The notes beneath the pieces are model-generated. The model searched no databases. It worked only from the letters and a program-made list of their open reading frames with translations, and was not told the DNA's origin. From positions 1 to 37,709 of the forward strand of contig NZ_FWFJ01000039.1 of the NCBI RefSeq assembly GCF_900172365.1: a DNA stretch of 37,709 nt, written 5' to 3'. This document shows positions 1 to 8,200 of the stretch, piece after piece. A program made the position numbers and the translations under genes. This DNA is from Roseovarius gaetbuli (lineage in GTDB: Bacteria; Pseudomonadota; Alphaproteobacteria; Rhodobacterales; Rhodobacteraceae). The number at the start of each line of letters is the position of its first letter. The stretch's first letter is position 1.

Positions 1-1
1 C

Positions 2-88
2 GAGTGGGAGCGCTTCTACAACTTCCACAGACCGCATGGCGCACACAAAGGGAAGACGCCTTACGAAGCACTCAGAGAAAAGCTATAA
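2..88 (+). mobile_element. IS3/IS481-type transposase, C-terminal end (partial)
   Basis: The open frame entering from the left edge encodes the typical end of a DDE integrase-core transposase, with the signature FYNFHRPHGAHKGKTPYEAL followed by REKL and TAA at 86-88. The HRPHGA..GKTPYEAL ending is characteristic of IS3/IS481-group transposases. Only the last 28 residues lie inside the window, so the exact family and whether the element is complete cannot be told. Confidence 0.8.
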
Positions 89-584
89 TTAACAAATCTG
101 ATGTCTCACGAGCAACCGCACCTTACATGCATGGTCTAACATCTCAGCCTCCAAAACGAGACGCGATATATCGAGTGTGATGCAGAGAGAGCCCCTTTTG
201 CGCTTTTGTAACTTCCATCAGCGCGTCCACAAAGCTCAGGCAAATGTGCGTTGCTCCTTTTGTAGATGCATCCGCGTCAGCGGAATTGATAATAATCAAA
301 TGCACGCGCGTGTATCCCGCCATGGCGGCCGTCTGTGCAGGGTGCCGCGCGGGTCGGTTTGGCCCGCAGGCGTCAATCGCTGCGCTTGTCGCGAAGGTTT
401 GCCGGAGTCGTTCTTGAGGTCTATGGGCTACCGGTACTGGCGGGGTAGGGGCGTCGACTGTCTGTCGACCGATGTCTTCAGGGGCAGTGCGCAGAAGGCC
501 AGTGCTTATAATACCAGTTTTCGACTTTTAATCAATTACTTGATCCACACCTTTAAAGTGGATTTCCGGTGCTTTTTGGTGCGG
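89..584. other. Gene-free stretch after the IS end
   Basis: About 500 bp between the IS transposase stop and the stop codon of the HhH gene. A long plus-strand frame runs through it into the HhH gene, but its composition (Arg/Cys-rich, no motif) and its antisense overlap with a convincing gene mark it as a shadow. The only structure noted is a sequence at 541-562 that resembles one at 27865-27885 (see findings). Part of this stretch is probably the right end of the IS. Confidence 0.5.
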
Positions 585-1469
585 TTACAAAGACCTTTGT
601 TCTTGCGCCTCATAATAGGCTTGGCAGGCCTTTTCCTGACCGCGAATGACGCGTTTTCCGTCAAGAACGCCGCCATGTTCCGTGACAACGGTGACTTGCC
701 CTTCAGGCTGATCGGGGCGTTCAAAATAGATCACCACCCAGTCGCGGGTTCTTCCGAAACGATGCGCTGCCGGGGTATTGGAAAAGAGCGCGGTGAATTG
801 CCAGCCGTCCCGTTCGGTATGCAGGATCGGCAGACGGGTTTCGCCTGTCGGATTGAACCGGCGCGGTTTGATTTCGGGCAGCTTGTCAACATTACTGCGA
901 TAGGTCTGATCAATTGAAAGAATGTCAGCGAGAGAGGGTTGCTGGCGATCAATCGGGGCCTGTCGCGGACGTCTGCGCGCCAGCATGTCCGCCAGAGAGT
1001 GGCGCAGGCTTTCGACCCGGCGTGGCCCGAACCCCTTGAGGCTGGCCAGCCGTCCGTCATGGGCCGCGGCCTCCAGCGCCTCGAGTGTTTCGATGCCCAG
1101 ATCGTCATGAATTTGATGGGCCAACGCGGGGCCAATCATCGGTACTGTCCGCAGCACCTTCTCAGGGTCCGCCGCGCCGCGCAAGCGATCCAGCAGGCCC
1201 GAAGCACCCGTATCGAGAATTTCGGCGATGGTGGCCGCGATCGACTGTCCGATTGTCGGCAGATCATCAAGACCGCGTTTGCCGCCGCGCTGATAATCGA
1301 GCCGAACGGGATTTGATAATCCCCTCAAGTAACTGGCCGCATCGCGGTATGCCCTTATGCGGAAAAGCGAGGCATTCTGTTGCTCCAAAAGGCGTGCCAC
1401 TTCATCAAGCCTGTCTGCGACAAAGCGGTTTTCCGACAGAGCGTCGTTCACCGGTTGTTGTGGGCCCAT
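585..1469 (-). CDS. Helix-hairpin-helix DNA-binding protein, PolX N-domain-like
   Basis: A 294-aa protein whose N-terminal part resembles the 8-kDa and HhH domains of family X DNA polymerases: an N-terminal helical segment with LLEQQNASLFRIRAYRDAA, then LPTIGQSIAATIAEIL, VPMIGPALAHQIHDDL and LKGFGPRRVESLRHSL, each of hairpin type. No polymerase palm or PHP domain follows. The C-terminal ~100 residues (from PEIKPRRFNPTGETRLPILH) are of unknown fold. This suggests DNA binding or repair, but no reaction can be assigned. I chose the ATG at 1467-1469 because CGGAGAAGATC precedes it; the frame also opens at 1499. An FNR-type box at 1526-1539 lies between it and divergent trxC at a distance suited to activating both. 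Confidence 0.8.
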   Translation of the reverse strand: MGPQQPVNDALSENRFVADRLDEVARLLEQQNASLFRIRAYRDAASYLRGLSNPVRLDYQRGGKRGLDDLPTIGQSIAATIAEILDTGASGLLDRLRGAADPEKVLRTVPMIGPALAHQIHDDLGIETLEALEAAAHDGRLASLKGFGPRRVESLRHSLADMLARRRPRQAPIDRQQPSLADILSIDQTYRSNVDKLPEIKPRRFNPTGETRLPILHTERDGWQFTALFSNTPAAHRFGRTRDWVVIYFERPDQPEGQVTVVTEHGGVLDGKRVIRGQEKACQAYYEAQEQRSL

Positions 1470-1525
1470 GATCTTCTCCGATGCATTCCTTTTTTCCATG
1501 TTAAGGTGTCGTTTGGGCCTGTGCC

Positions 1526-1539
1526 TTGATCGCTATCAA
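1526..1539. promoter_or_regulatory. FNR/FixK-type box
   Basis: TTGATCGCTATCAA is a perfect match to the TTGAT-N4-ATCAA site of FNR/FixK/Anr regulators. It lies between the divergent HhH gene (start 1469) and trxC (start 1609). If centred at -41.5, transcription would start near 1574 for trxC and near 1491 for the HhH gene, giving short leaders of about 35 and 22 nt. Binding is inferred from sequence only. Confidence 0.75.
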
Positions 1540-1608
1540 TCAGCACGGCGCGCCGTCAGGCCAGACTGCACAAATGATCGGCTAGATGAGACAAAGGAAA
1601 CCTCCAAA

Positions 1609-2043
1609 ATGAATGATGTCGTCAGATTGACCTGCCTGGCCTGTGGACAGGCAAACCGGGTTCCGGTTGCCAAACTGGACGCAGGGCCAAAATGCGCCAA
1701 ATGTGGAACTCCTTTAGCTGCAGGCGACGTGACAGCCTTTGACGCGCGTGTTCACGACAAGGCCACCCAGACGGACGAGTTGCCCCTGATCGTGGATTAT
1801 TGGGCACCGTGGTGCGGACCGTGCCGCATGATGGCGCCGGAGTTTTCCAAAGCCGCCAGCGCGTTGCAGGGAAAGGCGCGGTTTGCCAAGATTGATACGG
1901 AGCAGTTCCCACAAATCTCGCAACGCCTGCAAATCCGAGGCATTCCGTTGCTGATCCTGTATCACCGTGGTGCCGAGATCGGACGGTTGTCTGGCGCAAG
2001 ACCGGCTGCCGAAATCGAGGATTTCGTGCGCCGGAACTTATAA
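1609..2043 (+). CDS. trxC: Thioredoxin 2 (zinc-ribbon thioredoxin)
   Basis: A 144-aa cytoplasmic thiol-disulfide oxidoreductase. The N-terminal zinc ribbon has two CxxC pairs (CLACG near residue 9 and CAKCG near residue 30), which distinguishes TrxC from TrxA. The thioredoxin domain carries the redox site WAPWCGPCRMMAP and the cis-proline segment IRGIPLLILYHRG. The start follows AAAGGAAACCTCCAAA; the same frame continues upstream without a stop, but that part lacks family similarity and covers the FNR box. The box at 1526-1539 is well placed to control it, so induction at low oxygen is plausible. Confidence 0.93.
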   Translation: MNDVVRLTCLACGQANRVPVAKLDAGPKCAKCGTPLAAGDVTAFDARVHDKATQTDELPLIVDYWAPWCGPCRMMAPEFSKAASALQGKARFAKIDTEQFPQISQRLQIRGIPLLILYHRGAEIGRLSGARPAAEIEDFVRRNL

Positions 2044-2151
2044 ACCAGGTCCTGTATCGGGGGGTGAAATCAACCTTTGTTGCCGGGCGAACGGTCCGCA
2101 CAATGCCGGGGCAAACCTGCGACAGATGGGCCGTCAGGCCGGGGGTGGGTC

Positions 2152-3723
2152 CTATTGATCTTGATCGGTGTCTGCGTCGGTCTTTTGTAATTCGGTTCTG
2201 AGCAGCGCGACTGTCTGTGCAATTGATCCGGAGGCATCAATTACCCGCCAATCTTCGGGGCGCGTGGCGCTGGTATATTGCGCCCGCACCACATCGGCAT
2301 CGGCATCTGACGCATCGCCGCGCCGTGCAGTTACACGGTTGATCAGTATATCCAAAGGTGCATCCAGCCAAAAACGGTGCAACGCTACATGCGCGCGCGC
2401 GGCCGATGCCGTTGCTTTTTCCTTGTCGGCGTTGTCCAGAAACGTGGCGTCGATCAAGACAGAGTGGCCCGCCCTGAGAATACTTTCCGCCCGCTGAATG
2501 ACCCTGTCATAGATGGCCGCGCGCGCTTCTGGCGAATACGCGGACGCAGCAAGACGGCTTTGCTGATCAGTACCCTGCATCGCCTTGCGCTCGGTATCAC
2601 TGCGCAGAAGAACCGCTCCGGGGGCCGCCCCGATCCGGGGTGCCAGGTCTTGTGCCACGGTCGTCTTTCCACTGCCCGACAATCCGCCGATCAGAACAAG
2701 CGCAGGTTCAGGCGGCGACAGGACGGCCAGCGCTTCGGCAAGATAGCGCACTGCGTCTTTGGCGATAGATGATCCGGTCGCGCGGGCCGTTTGTGCCAGC
2801 ACCATTGCGCGGATTGCGGCACGTGCCGCGATGAACAGCGGCAGTGCCGCCAGCCCGTCGTCCTCGCGCCCCATGGCCGCCAGCAGATAATAGCTGAGCG
2901 CAATATTGGCCGCGCGGCCAAGGGCGCGATGCTGCAAATCCATGATCAGAAACGCCAGATCATAGAGGACATCGCAGGTGCCCAGAACTTCATCGAATTC
3001 CAGCGCATCAAAGGGAACCGGCTTGCCGTTGAGCAGTACCAGATTGCCAAGATGCAGATCGCCGTGGCAGCGGCGAACATGTCCGTCAGCGCCGCGTTGG
3101 CGCAGCAGCGGGGCAAGGGTGGCCAGCGCAGTGCGGCTTTGCGTGTGAAACCGGTCAATCTGTGCGGCGTCCAGCAGGTCAATCAGGTCTGCAAATACCC
3201 GGTCCAGTTCATCCAGTATATCGGTGATCAGCGTTGCGCCATCGGCGGTGCGTCGCGGCGTTTTGACGTGGTAATCAAACACGCTCTGCCCAAGGTCGCG
3301 CGCAAGCACGTCATTCAGCCGACCCTCATCCGCGATCACCGCCAATTCATCTGACGCCGGGAACCGCCGCATTCGCAGAACCCATTCGACGGGTGCCCCA
3401 CCGCCATCCAGCGCAAGGCGTCCGTTCGCCTCGCGCGTGACCGGGAATACACCTTTGTAGATGTCGGGGGCGATGGGTTGGTTCAACTCCAGCTCGCGTC
3501 GGATCATCTTTTCGCGCAAATCAAGCGTCGACAGGTCCATATAATCATACCGCACCGCGCGTTTGATCTTGAGCGCGACATCGCCCGCCAGAAAGATCAG
3601 CGCGCCATGGGTTTCAACCATGTCAACCGGCGCGCCCCCGGGGTGGTGATTGGGGCAAGAAAGAAAGGCGATCACGTCGTCTTGTGTCTTGGCGCCTTTG
3701 GACGTCTGCCCCATAGCGGTCAA
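2152..3723 (-). CDS. Bifunctional aminoglycoside-phosphotransferase-like / AAA kinase protein
   Basis: A 523-aa two-domain protein. Residues about 30-330 form a phosphotransferase (APH/choline-kinase-like) domain with the Brenner motif RCHGDLHLGN near residue 218-227 and the metal-binding segment FDALEFDE near 238-245. Residues about 340-510 form a P-loop kinase domain with Walker A GGLSGSGKTT at 346-355 (AAA_33/zeta-toxin-like fold). Such fusions are common next to stress genes; their substrate is unknown to me. The frame opens with TTG at 3721-3723, which overlaps the preceding stop (TTGA) and has GAGG just upstream. An ATG three codons later (3712-3714) is the alternative. It is the last gene of the GerW operon and converges with trxC across 108 bp. 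Confidence 0.85.
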   Translation of the reverse strand: MTAMGQTSKGAKTQDDVIAFLSCPNHHPGGAPVDMVETHGALIFLAGDVALKIKRAVRYDYMDLSTLDLREKMIRRELELNQPIAPDIYKGVFPVTREANGRLALDGGGAPVEWVLRMRRFPASDELAVIADEGRLNDVLARDLGQSVFDYHVKTPRRTADGATLITDILDELDRVFADLIDLLDAAQIDRFHTQSRTALATLAPLLRQRGADGHVRRCHGDLHLGNLVLLNGKPVPFDALEFDEVLGTCDVLYDLAFLIMDLQHRALGRAANIALSYYLLAAMGREDDGLAALPLFIAARAAIRAMVLAQTARATGSSIAKDAVRYLAEALAVLSPPEPALVLIGGLSGSGKTTVAQDLAPRIGAAPGAVLLRSDTERKAMQGTDQQSRLAASAYSPEARAAIYDRVIQRAESILRAGHSVLIDATFLDNADKEKATASAARAHVALHRFWLDAPLDILINRVTARRGDASDADADVVRAQYTSATRPEDWRVIDASGSIAQTVALLRTELQKTDADTDQDQ

Positions 3724-3968
3724 TCAACCTCTAACGCTTTGACCCACGCGCCGGGGCAGAGCTTGTCTATCTGGTCGCGAGTCATGGGCATGCCGTCTGC
3801 TCCAAAGGCCGTCAAGGCCGAGTCCTGCCTGATCAGAACCGCAACGGGTCTTTTCTGTCCAGCCACAATAACACTTCCGTTGCGGTGCTTGGCGCAGACC
3901 ACGCTGTCAGAAATCGCCATGACTCGATATGACCCGATTTCTATCATCTGATCCAGCGTCACTGTCAT
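3720..3968 (-). CDS. Small protein of unknown function (82 aa)
   Basis: I do not recognise this gene. The reading frame is much longer (to 4514), but the part above 3968 runs through the DUF2953 gene in another frame, so I take the ATG at 3966-3968. That ATG overlaps the DUF2953 stop as ATGA, and its own TGA overlaps the TTG start of the next gene, so the three appear translationally coupled. The product has no signal peptide or membrane segment and reads like a small soluble beta-rich domain (IGSYRVMAISDSVVCAKHRN, GQKRPVAVLI). Its confidence rests mainly on the exact overlaps on both sides. Confidence 0.7.
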   Translation of the reverse strand: MTVTLDQMIEIGSYRVMAISDSVVCAKHRNGSVIVAGQKRPVAVLIRQDSALTAFGADGMPMTRDQIDKLCPGAWVKALEVD

Positions 3969-4540
3969 CGACCGGGTCCAAATGCGCGCCATGCAAATCG
4001 CGACAGAGGGACAAACAGCGAGGCCAGCGTGACGCGAACGACTGCCGTCAAGCTGCCGTTCAGGATTGCCCGGGTGAAATCCGGGCGCAGATCCAGCGAA
4101 ACCGATGCAGGCATCGGGTTGGCATATTGCAAGGGCATCAACAGCCCGCAAAGCTGACCGGTATCGGCCGGATCGCCAAGGCCATAGTCCGCGTCGATGT
4201 GCAGTTCTGTCAAATGAATACGATGCAAAAGGCCCAGGATCAGTGATGGCACAGCCCGGACCACAGAGCCATGAACGCGCTTGAGCAGTGGCACCCTGCG
4301 TTGCTTTGGTTTTGCCGGTTCGGGATCGGGATCGGGCTTGGCGGCAGAGCCTTTGCGCGGCCCCTCGGCCAACGTCAGGCGAGGGGCCAGTCCGGCCAAT
4401 GCGCGCATCTCGACGCGGTAGGCAAACTGTGGCGATGTGCTCAGGTGCACCCTGACAAAGACCGGTGTCATGAGGGCCACACCGACCAGGAACAGCATCG
4501 CAAGCAACAGCCACAGGATGATCGCGAGCAGCAGTGCCAT
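3965..4540 (-). CDS. DUF2953 domain membrane-anchored protein
   Basis: A 191-aa protein with one N-terminal transmembrane helix (ALLLAIILWLLLAMLFLVGV, residues 2-21). A Pro/Lys-rich linker follows, then the DUF2953-like segment with HLTELHIDADYGLGDPADTG and a C-terminal amphipathic stretch. The family is best known from Bacillus YtfI, encoded beside the GerW/YtfJ protein. The same pair is seen here, six bases apart and in the same order as this operon is transcribed. No clear Shine-Dalgarno precedes the start, consistent with coupling to gerW translation. The function is not established. Confidence 0.75.
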   Translation of the reverse strand: MALLLAIILWLLLAMLFLVGVALMTPVFVRVHLSTSPQFAYRVEMRALAGLAPRLTLAEGPRKGSAAKPDPDPEPAKPKQRRVPLLKRVHGSVVRAVPSLILGLLHRIHLTELHIDADYGLGDPADTGQLCGLLMPLQYANPMPASVSLDLRPDFTRAILNGSLTAVVRVTLASLFVPLSRFAWRAFGPGR

Positions 4541-4546
4541 TGCAGG

Positions 4547-4900
4547 TCAGGCGTCTGGTTTGTCTTTTGACGCCGACATTTTGCCCATGACAGCAGTCGC
4601 GGCCTTGGCGGCAATCTCTGTCATGCTGGTCAATGCGCCCTTGACGGATTCGACCCGCGCGCCGTCCTTATCAAAGATGATCGCGCCGAGTGGTTTGATC
4701 CCGCCACCAGCACCTGTTCCGGCTGAACTCCCCGATTTCTGGGCGACATTTCCGCCAGCGCCAAACCCGAAACCGTAGCTGACAATCGGGATAACCGTTG
4801 CTCCCTCGCGCTCAATCGGGTCGCCAAGGACGTTCTTTGCATTCAGCAACCGGTCAAGCTCTTCAACCGTGCCCTTCAGCAGTTTCTCAACATCTTCCAT
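4547..4900 (-). CDS. GerW/YtfJ family protein
   Basis: A 117-aa protein of the GerW (YtfJ, spore_YtfJ) family. It has an N-terminal acidic helix MEDVEKLLKGTVEELDRLL, then NVLGDPIEREGATVIPIVSY, then a glycine-rich stretch GFGFGAGG...GTGAGGGIKPLGAIIF. In Bacillus the family takes part in spore germination. Here the host is a non-sporulating Gram-negative by all other genes, so the role must differ. The start at 4900 is preceded by AAGGAGTGAGCG. It leads the operon gerW-like, DUF2953, 82-aa protein, APH-AAA. An FNR-type box at 4963-4976 is centred about 69 bp upstream of the start. Confidence 0.87.
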   Translation of the reverse strand: MEDVEKLLKGTVEELDRLLNAKNVLGDPIEREGATVIPIVSYGFGFGAGGNVAQKSGSSAGTGAGGGIKPLGAIIFDKDGARVESVKGALTSMTEIAAKAATAVMGKMSASKDKPDA

Positions 4901-4962
4901 CGCTCACTCCTTAGGTTTTGGAGGCATGAGCAATATGACTATCTGCAAAGGGTCCGGGCCAA

Positions 4963-4976
4963 TTGACACTGATCAA
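4963..4976. promoter_or_regulatory. FNR/FixK-type box upstream of the GerW operon
   Basis: TTGACACTGATCAA matches TTGAT-N4-ATCAA with one mismatch in the left arm (C for T), a variant common in known FNR sites. A -41.5 position predicts transcription from near 4928 leftward, giving a 28-nt leader before the GerW start at 4900. Confidence 0.65.
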
Positions 4977-5048
4977 TCGCCATTCCTGAATTTTTCACCT
5001 GTCGGCGGTCCAAAAGCCTAGAACCGCAGCGCCATCGCCCAAGGCGGG

Positions 5049-5062
5049 TTGACCTAGATCAA
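5049..5062. promoter_or_regulatory. FNR/FixK-type box upstream of the hybrid kinase
   Basis: TTGACCTAGATCAA again matches TTGAT-N4-ATCAA with one left-arm mismatch. It is the second box in the 309-bp divergent region 4901-5209. If centred at -41.5, rightward transcription starts near 5097, about 113 nt before the kinase start. No other gene or strong hairpin was seen in this region. Confidence 0.6.
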
Positions 5063-5209
5063 CACCCTGCGCTCCTTTGCGGTTCAGGATCAAATCTTGT
5101 AGCGGGCACATCGACGCGGCTATAGCGTCAGCACTTGTGGCAAGGCTGGTCAAGTCTGGTCAAACTATTCTAAACTCAGAGCGCAACGCCGATACCCGGA
5201 GATTTTCTG

Positions 5210-8200
5210 ATGGCACGAAAGCCTCAAACGCCATCACCTCGGTCCGATGCCGCGGCAGCCGCGAAACCTTCACGCAAGCGGTCGGGCCGAACTCAGGTGT
5301 CCGGTTCCAAGCCGGCCGAAACAAAGTCTGCTCCGGCTTTGACGCCGGTCATCGGGCTCGGGGCATCTGCCGGCGGCCTGCAGGCCCTCACCGATTTTTT
5401 CGAAGCGATGCCGGATAAGGCGGGCATGGCTTTTGTGGTCATTCACCATGTGGATCCAAACCACAAAAGCCTGATGGCCGACCTGCTGTCCAAGCACACG
5501 AAGATGGCCGTGGAACTTGCGGCGGACTGCACACCTGTCAAACCCGATCATGTCTATATCATCCCGCCCAAGGAATTCCTTTGGATCGAAAACGGTGTTC
5601 TGCGCCTGATGGAGCCGCCTGAACCGCGGGGAATGCGGCTGCCAATCGACTTTTTCCTGCGTTCACTTGCCGAAGATCAGAAGCAAAGCGCCGTCGCGGT
5701 CATCCTGTCCGGCACGGGCAGCGACGGCACGGCGGGCTTGCGCAACATCAAGGAAAACGGCGGCATGGTTCTGGTGCAGGAGCCTAAGGAGTCCGCCCAT
5801 GACGGTATGCCGCGCAGCGCGATTGCGACGGGCTCGGTCGATCACGTGCTGCCTGTTGCCGAGATGCATGCGGTCATTTCGAACTATGTGGCGCATCCCT
5901 ACATCAAACAGGGGGCGAGCACCAAGACTATGGGCGAGAATGCCCGCGGGGCATTGTCCAGGATCATCACGGTTCTGAAGGCCCATACACCGATCAATTT
6001 CGAATGCTACAAGGAGGGCACGCTTCTGCGCCGGATCGAGCGGCGCATGGCCCTGCGCCATTTGGAGAATTTAGCGGACTACCTGGCGTTGCTCAAGGAT
6101 TCGCCGGAAGAGGCGGAAAAGCTCTGTGCCGATCTTCTGATCAGCGTCACGGCCTTCTTTCGCGACCGCGAGGTCTTCGAGTATCTTGCCGAACACGTCA
6201 TTCGCGATCTGGTCGTGGACTGCGCACCGGGCAAGCCGATCCGGATCTGGGTGCCTGCCTGTGCGACGGGCGAGGAAGCCTATTCGCTGGCGATGTTGAT
6301 GATCGAGAAAATCGAAGCCCTGCGCAAGGACGTCAAATTGCAGGTCTTTGCCTCCGACGTCGATGAACATGCGCTGTCCATCGCGCGGGCGGGCGTTTAT
6401 CCCGATTCCATCGTCGGCGATGTCTCGCCCGAGCGCCTGAACCGCTTTTTCGAACAAGAGGACCATTCCTATCGCGTAAAGCCGGAACTGCGCGAAGCCG
6501 TCGTCTTTGCGCATCAGAACATCCTTGCCGATGCGCCGTTCTCCAAGCTCGACCTGATCTCTTGCCGGAACCTGCTGATCTACCTGAACCAGCAGGCGCA
6601 GGAACGCGTCATCCAGATGTTCCATTTCGCCCTGAATGAAGGCGGGCTGCTGTTTCTGGGATCGTCGGAGACCGCAAACAATCATGAGGTTTACTTTAAA
6701 CCGGTTTCCAAGAAGCACCGATTGTACAAACGGGTCGGGGGCGGGCTGCATCGCAATTTCGATTTCCCGATCACGACAAACCCGGTCTTCGGACCGACCA
6801 CGCCCGCGCTGCGCAGCGCCGAAGCAAGCCGTGGGCTGCGTCTTGCCGAACTCAGCAACAAACTGTTGGTCGATCGCTATGCGCCAGCGGCCGTTCTGAT
6901 CGACGCGCGCATGGAAACGCTGTTTGTGCAGGGCCCGGCGGATCAGTACCTCAAGGTGCCAACCGGCGAGGCCAGCCAGGATTTGCTGGACATGGCCCGC
7001 GACGGGTTGCGCGCAAAACTCGGCAGTACGATCCGCCGGGCGTTCAAAACGGATCAGGATGTGACCGCGTCGGGAACCGTGACGCGTGCGGGACATAACG
7101 TTCCTGTCTCAATCGCTGCGTATCCGATGGTCGTGGACGGGATCAAGCTGGTGCTTGTGACCTTCGCGGACACGCCTGTGATAAAGGCATCCATCGACTC
7201 CGAAGAGGGGCCAAAGGACAGCGCCCTTCACACCCAGTTTGAACAGGAGCTGGAGGCCACCCGCCTCGAGCTTCAGAACACCATCCGGGAATACGAACTC
7301 TCGACCGAAGAGCTGAAGGCGTCGAACGAAGAAGCGATGTCGATGAACGAAGAGTTCCAGTCGACCAACGAAGAACTGGAAACCTCCAAGGAAGAGCTGC
7401 AATCGCTGAACGAAGAGTTGACGACCGTCAATACCGAGCTGCAGCAAAAGGTCGAGGACGAGCGGCACCTGACGGACGATCTCAACAACCTTCTGTCCAG
7501 TTCCGGCATCGCAACCCTGTTTCTGGACCGCGATCTGAAGATCATGCGCTTCACGCCCGCGACCCGGCAGCTTTTCAACGTCATCGCCAATGATGTGGGC
7601 CGCCCCTTCAGCGATATCACCGGCAAGATAGACGATCCGAAGTTGCTGGAAGATGCCGTAACGGTTCTCCAGGACCTGACTCCAAGTGAACTTGAGGTAC
7701 GGGCCGATGGCGACAAATGGTTCATCAGGCGCATTCTGCCTTACCGGACCCAGGACGGAAAGATTGATGGCGTGGTCATCACCTTCTCAGAGGTCACCGA
7801 TCTAAAGGCCTTGCAGCAAGCGTATGAAGGCGCGTTACAATTCGCCGAAGCAATCATCGGAACCGTGCGCGAGCCGATGCTTGTGCTGGACGAAAACCTC
7901 AACGTCGTCAAAGCAAGTCATTCTTTTTTAAGGGCATTTGAGACAACACCTGAAGACACCGAAGGCAAGGCCCTGTTTGCCTTGCAGGGCCGTCAGTTGG
8001 ATCAGCCGACCCTGCGCAAGCTTCTGGAACGCATTCTACCCGAAGAAACCACCGTCGAAGGGCATGAGGTCGTCGTCGACATCAAGGGCAAAGGGGCCCG
8101 GACGATGTTGGTTAACGCCCGCCAGATGAAAGACGGCACGGGTGGCCGTGATTTCATTCTCATGGTTTTGGAGGATGCCACCGAGCGGCTTGAGATCCAA

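Noticed and set aside
177..917. 246-codon plus-strand frame after the IS end
   Set aside because: It overlaps the HhH gene antisense, has no motif, and its composition is that of a high-GC shadow frame.
4271..4570. Plus-strand frames antisense to the GerW operon
   Set aside because: The minus-strand genes have family matches and exact stop/start overlaps; the antisense frames do not.
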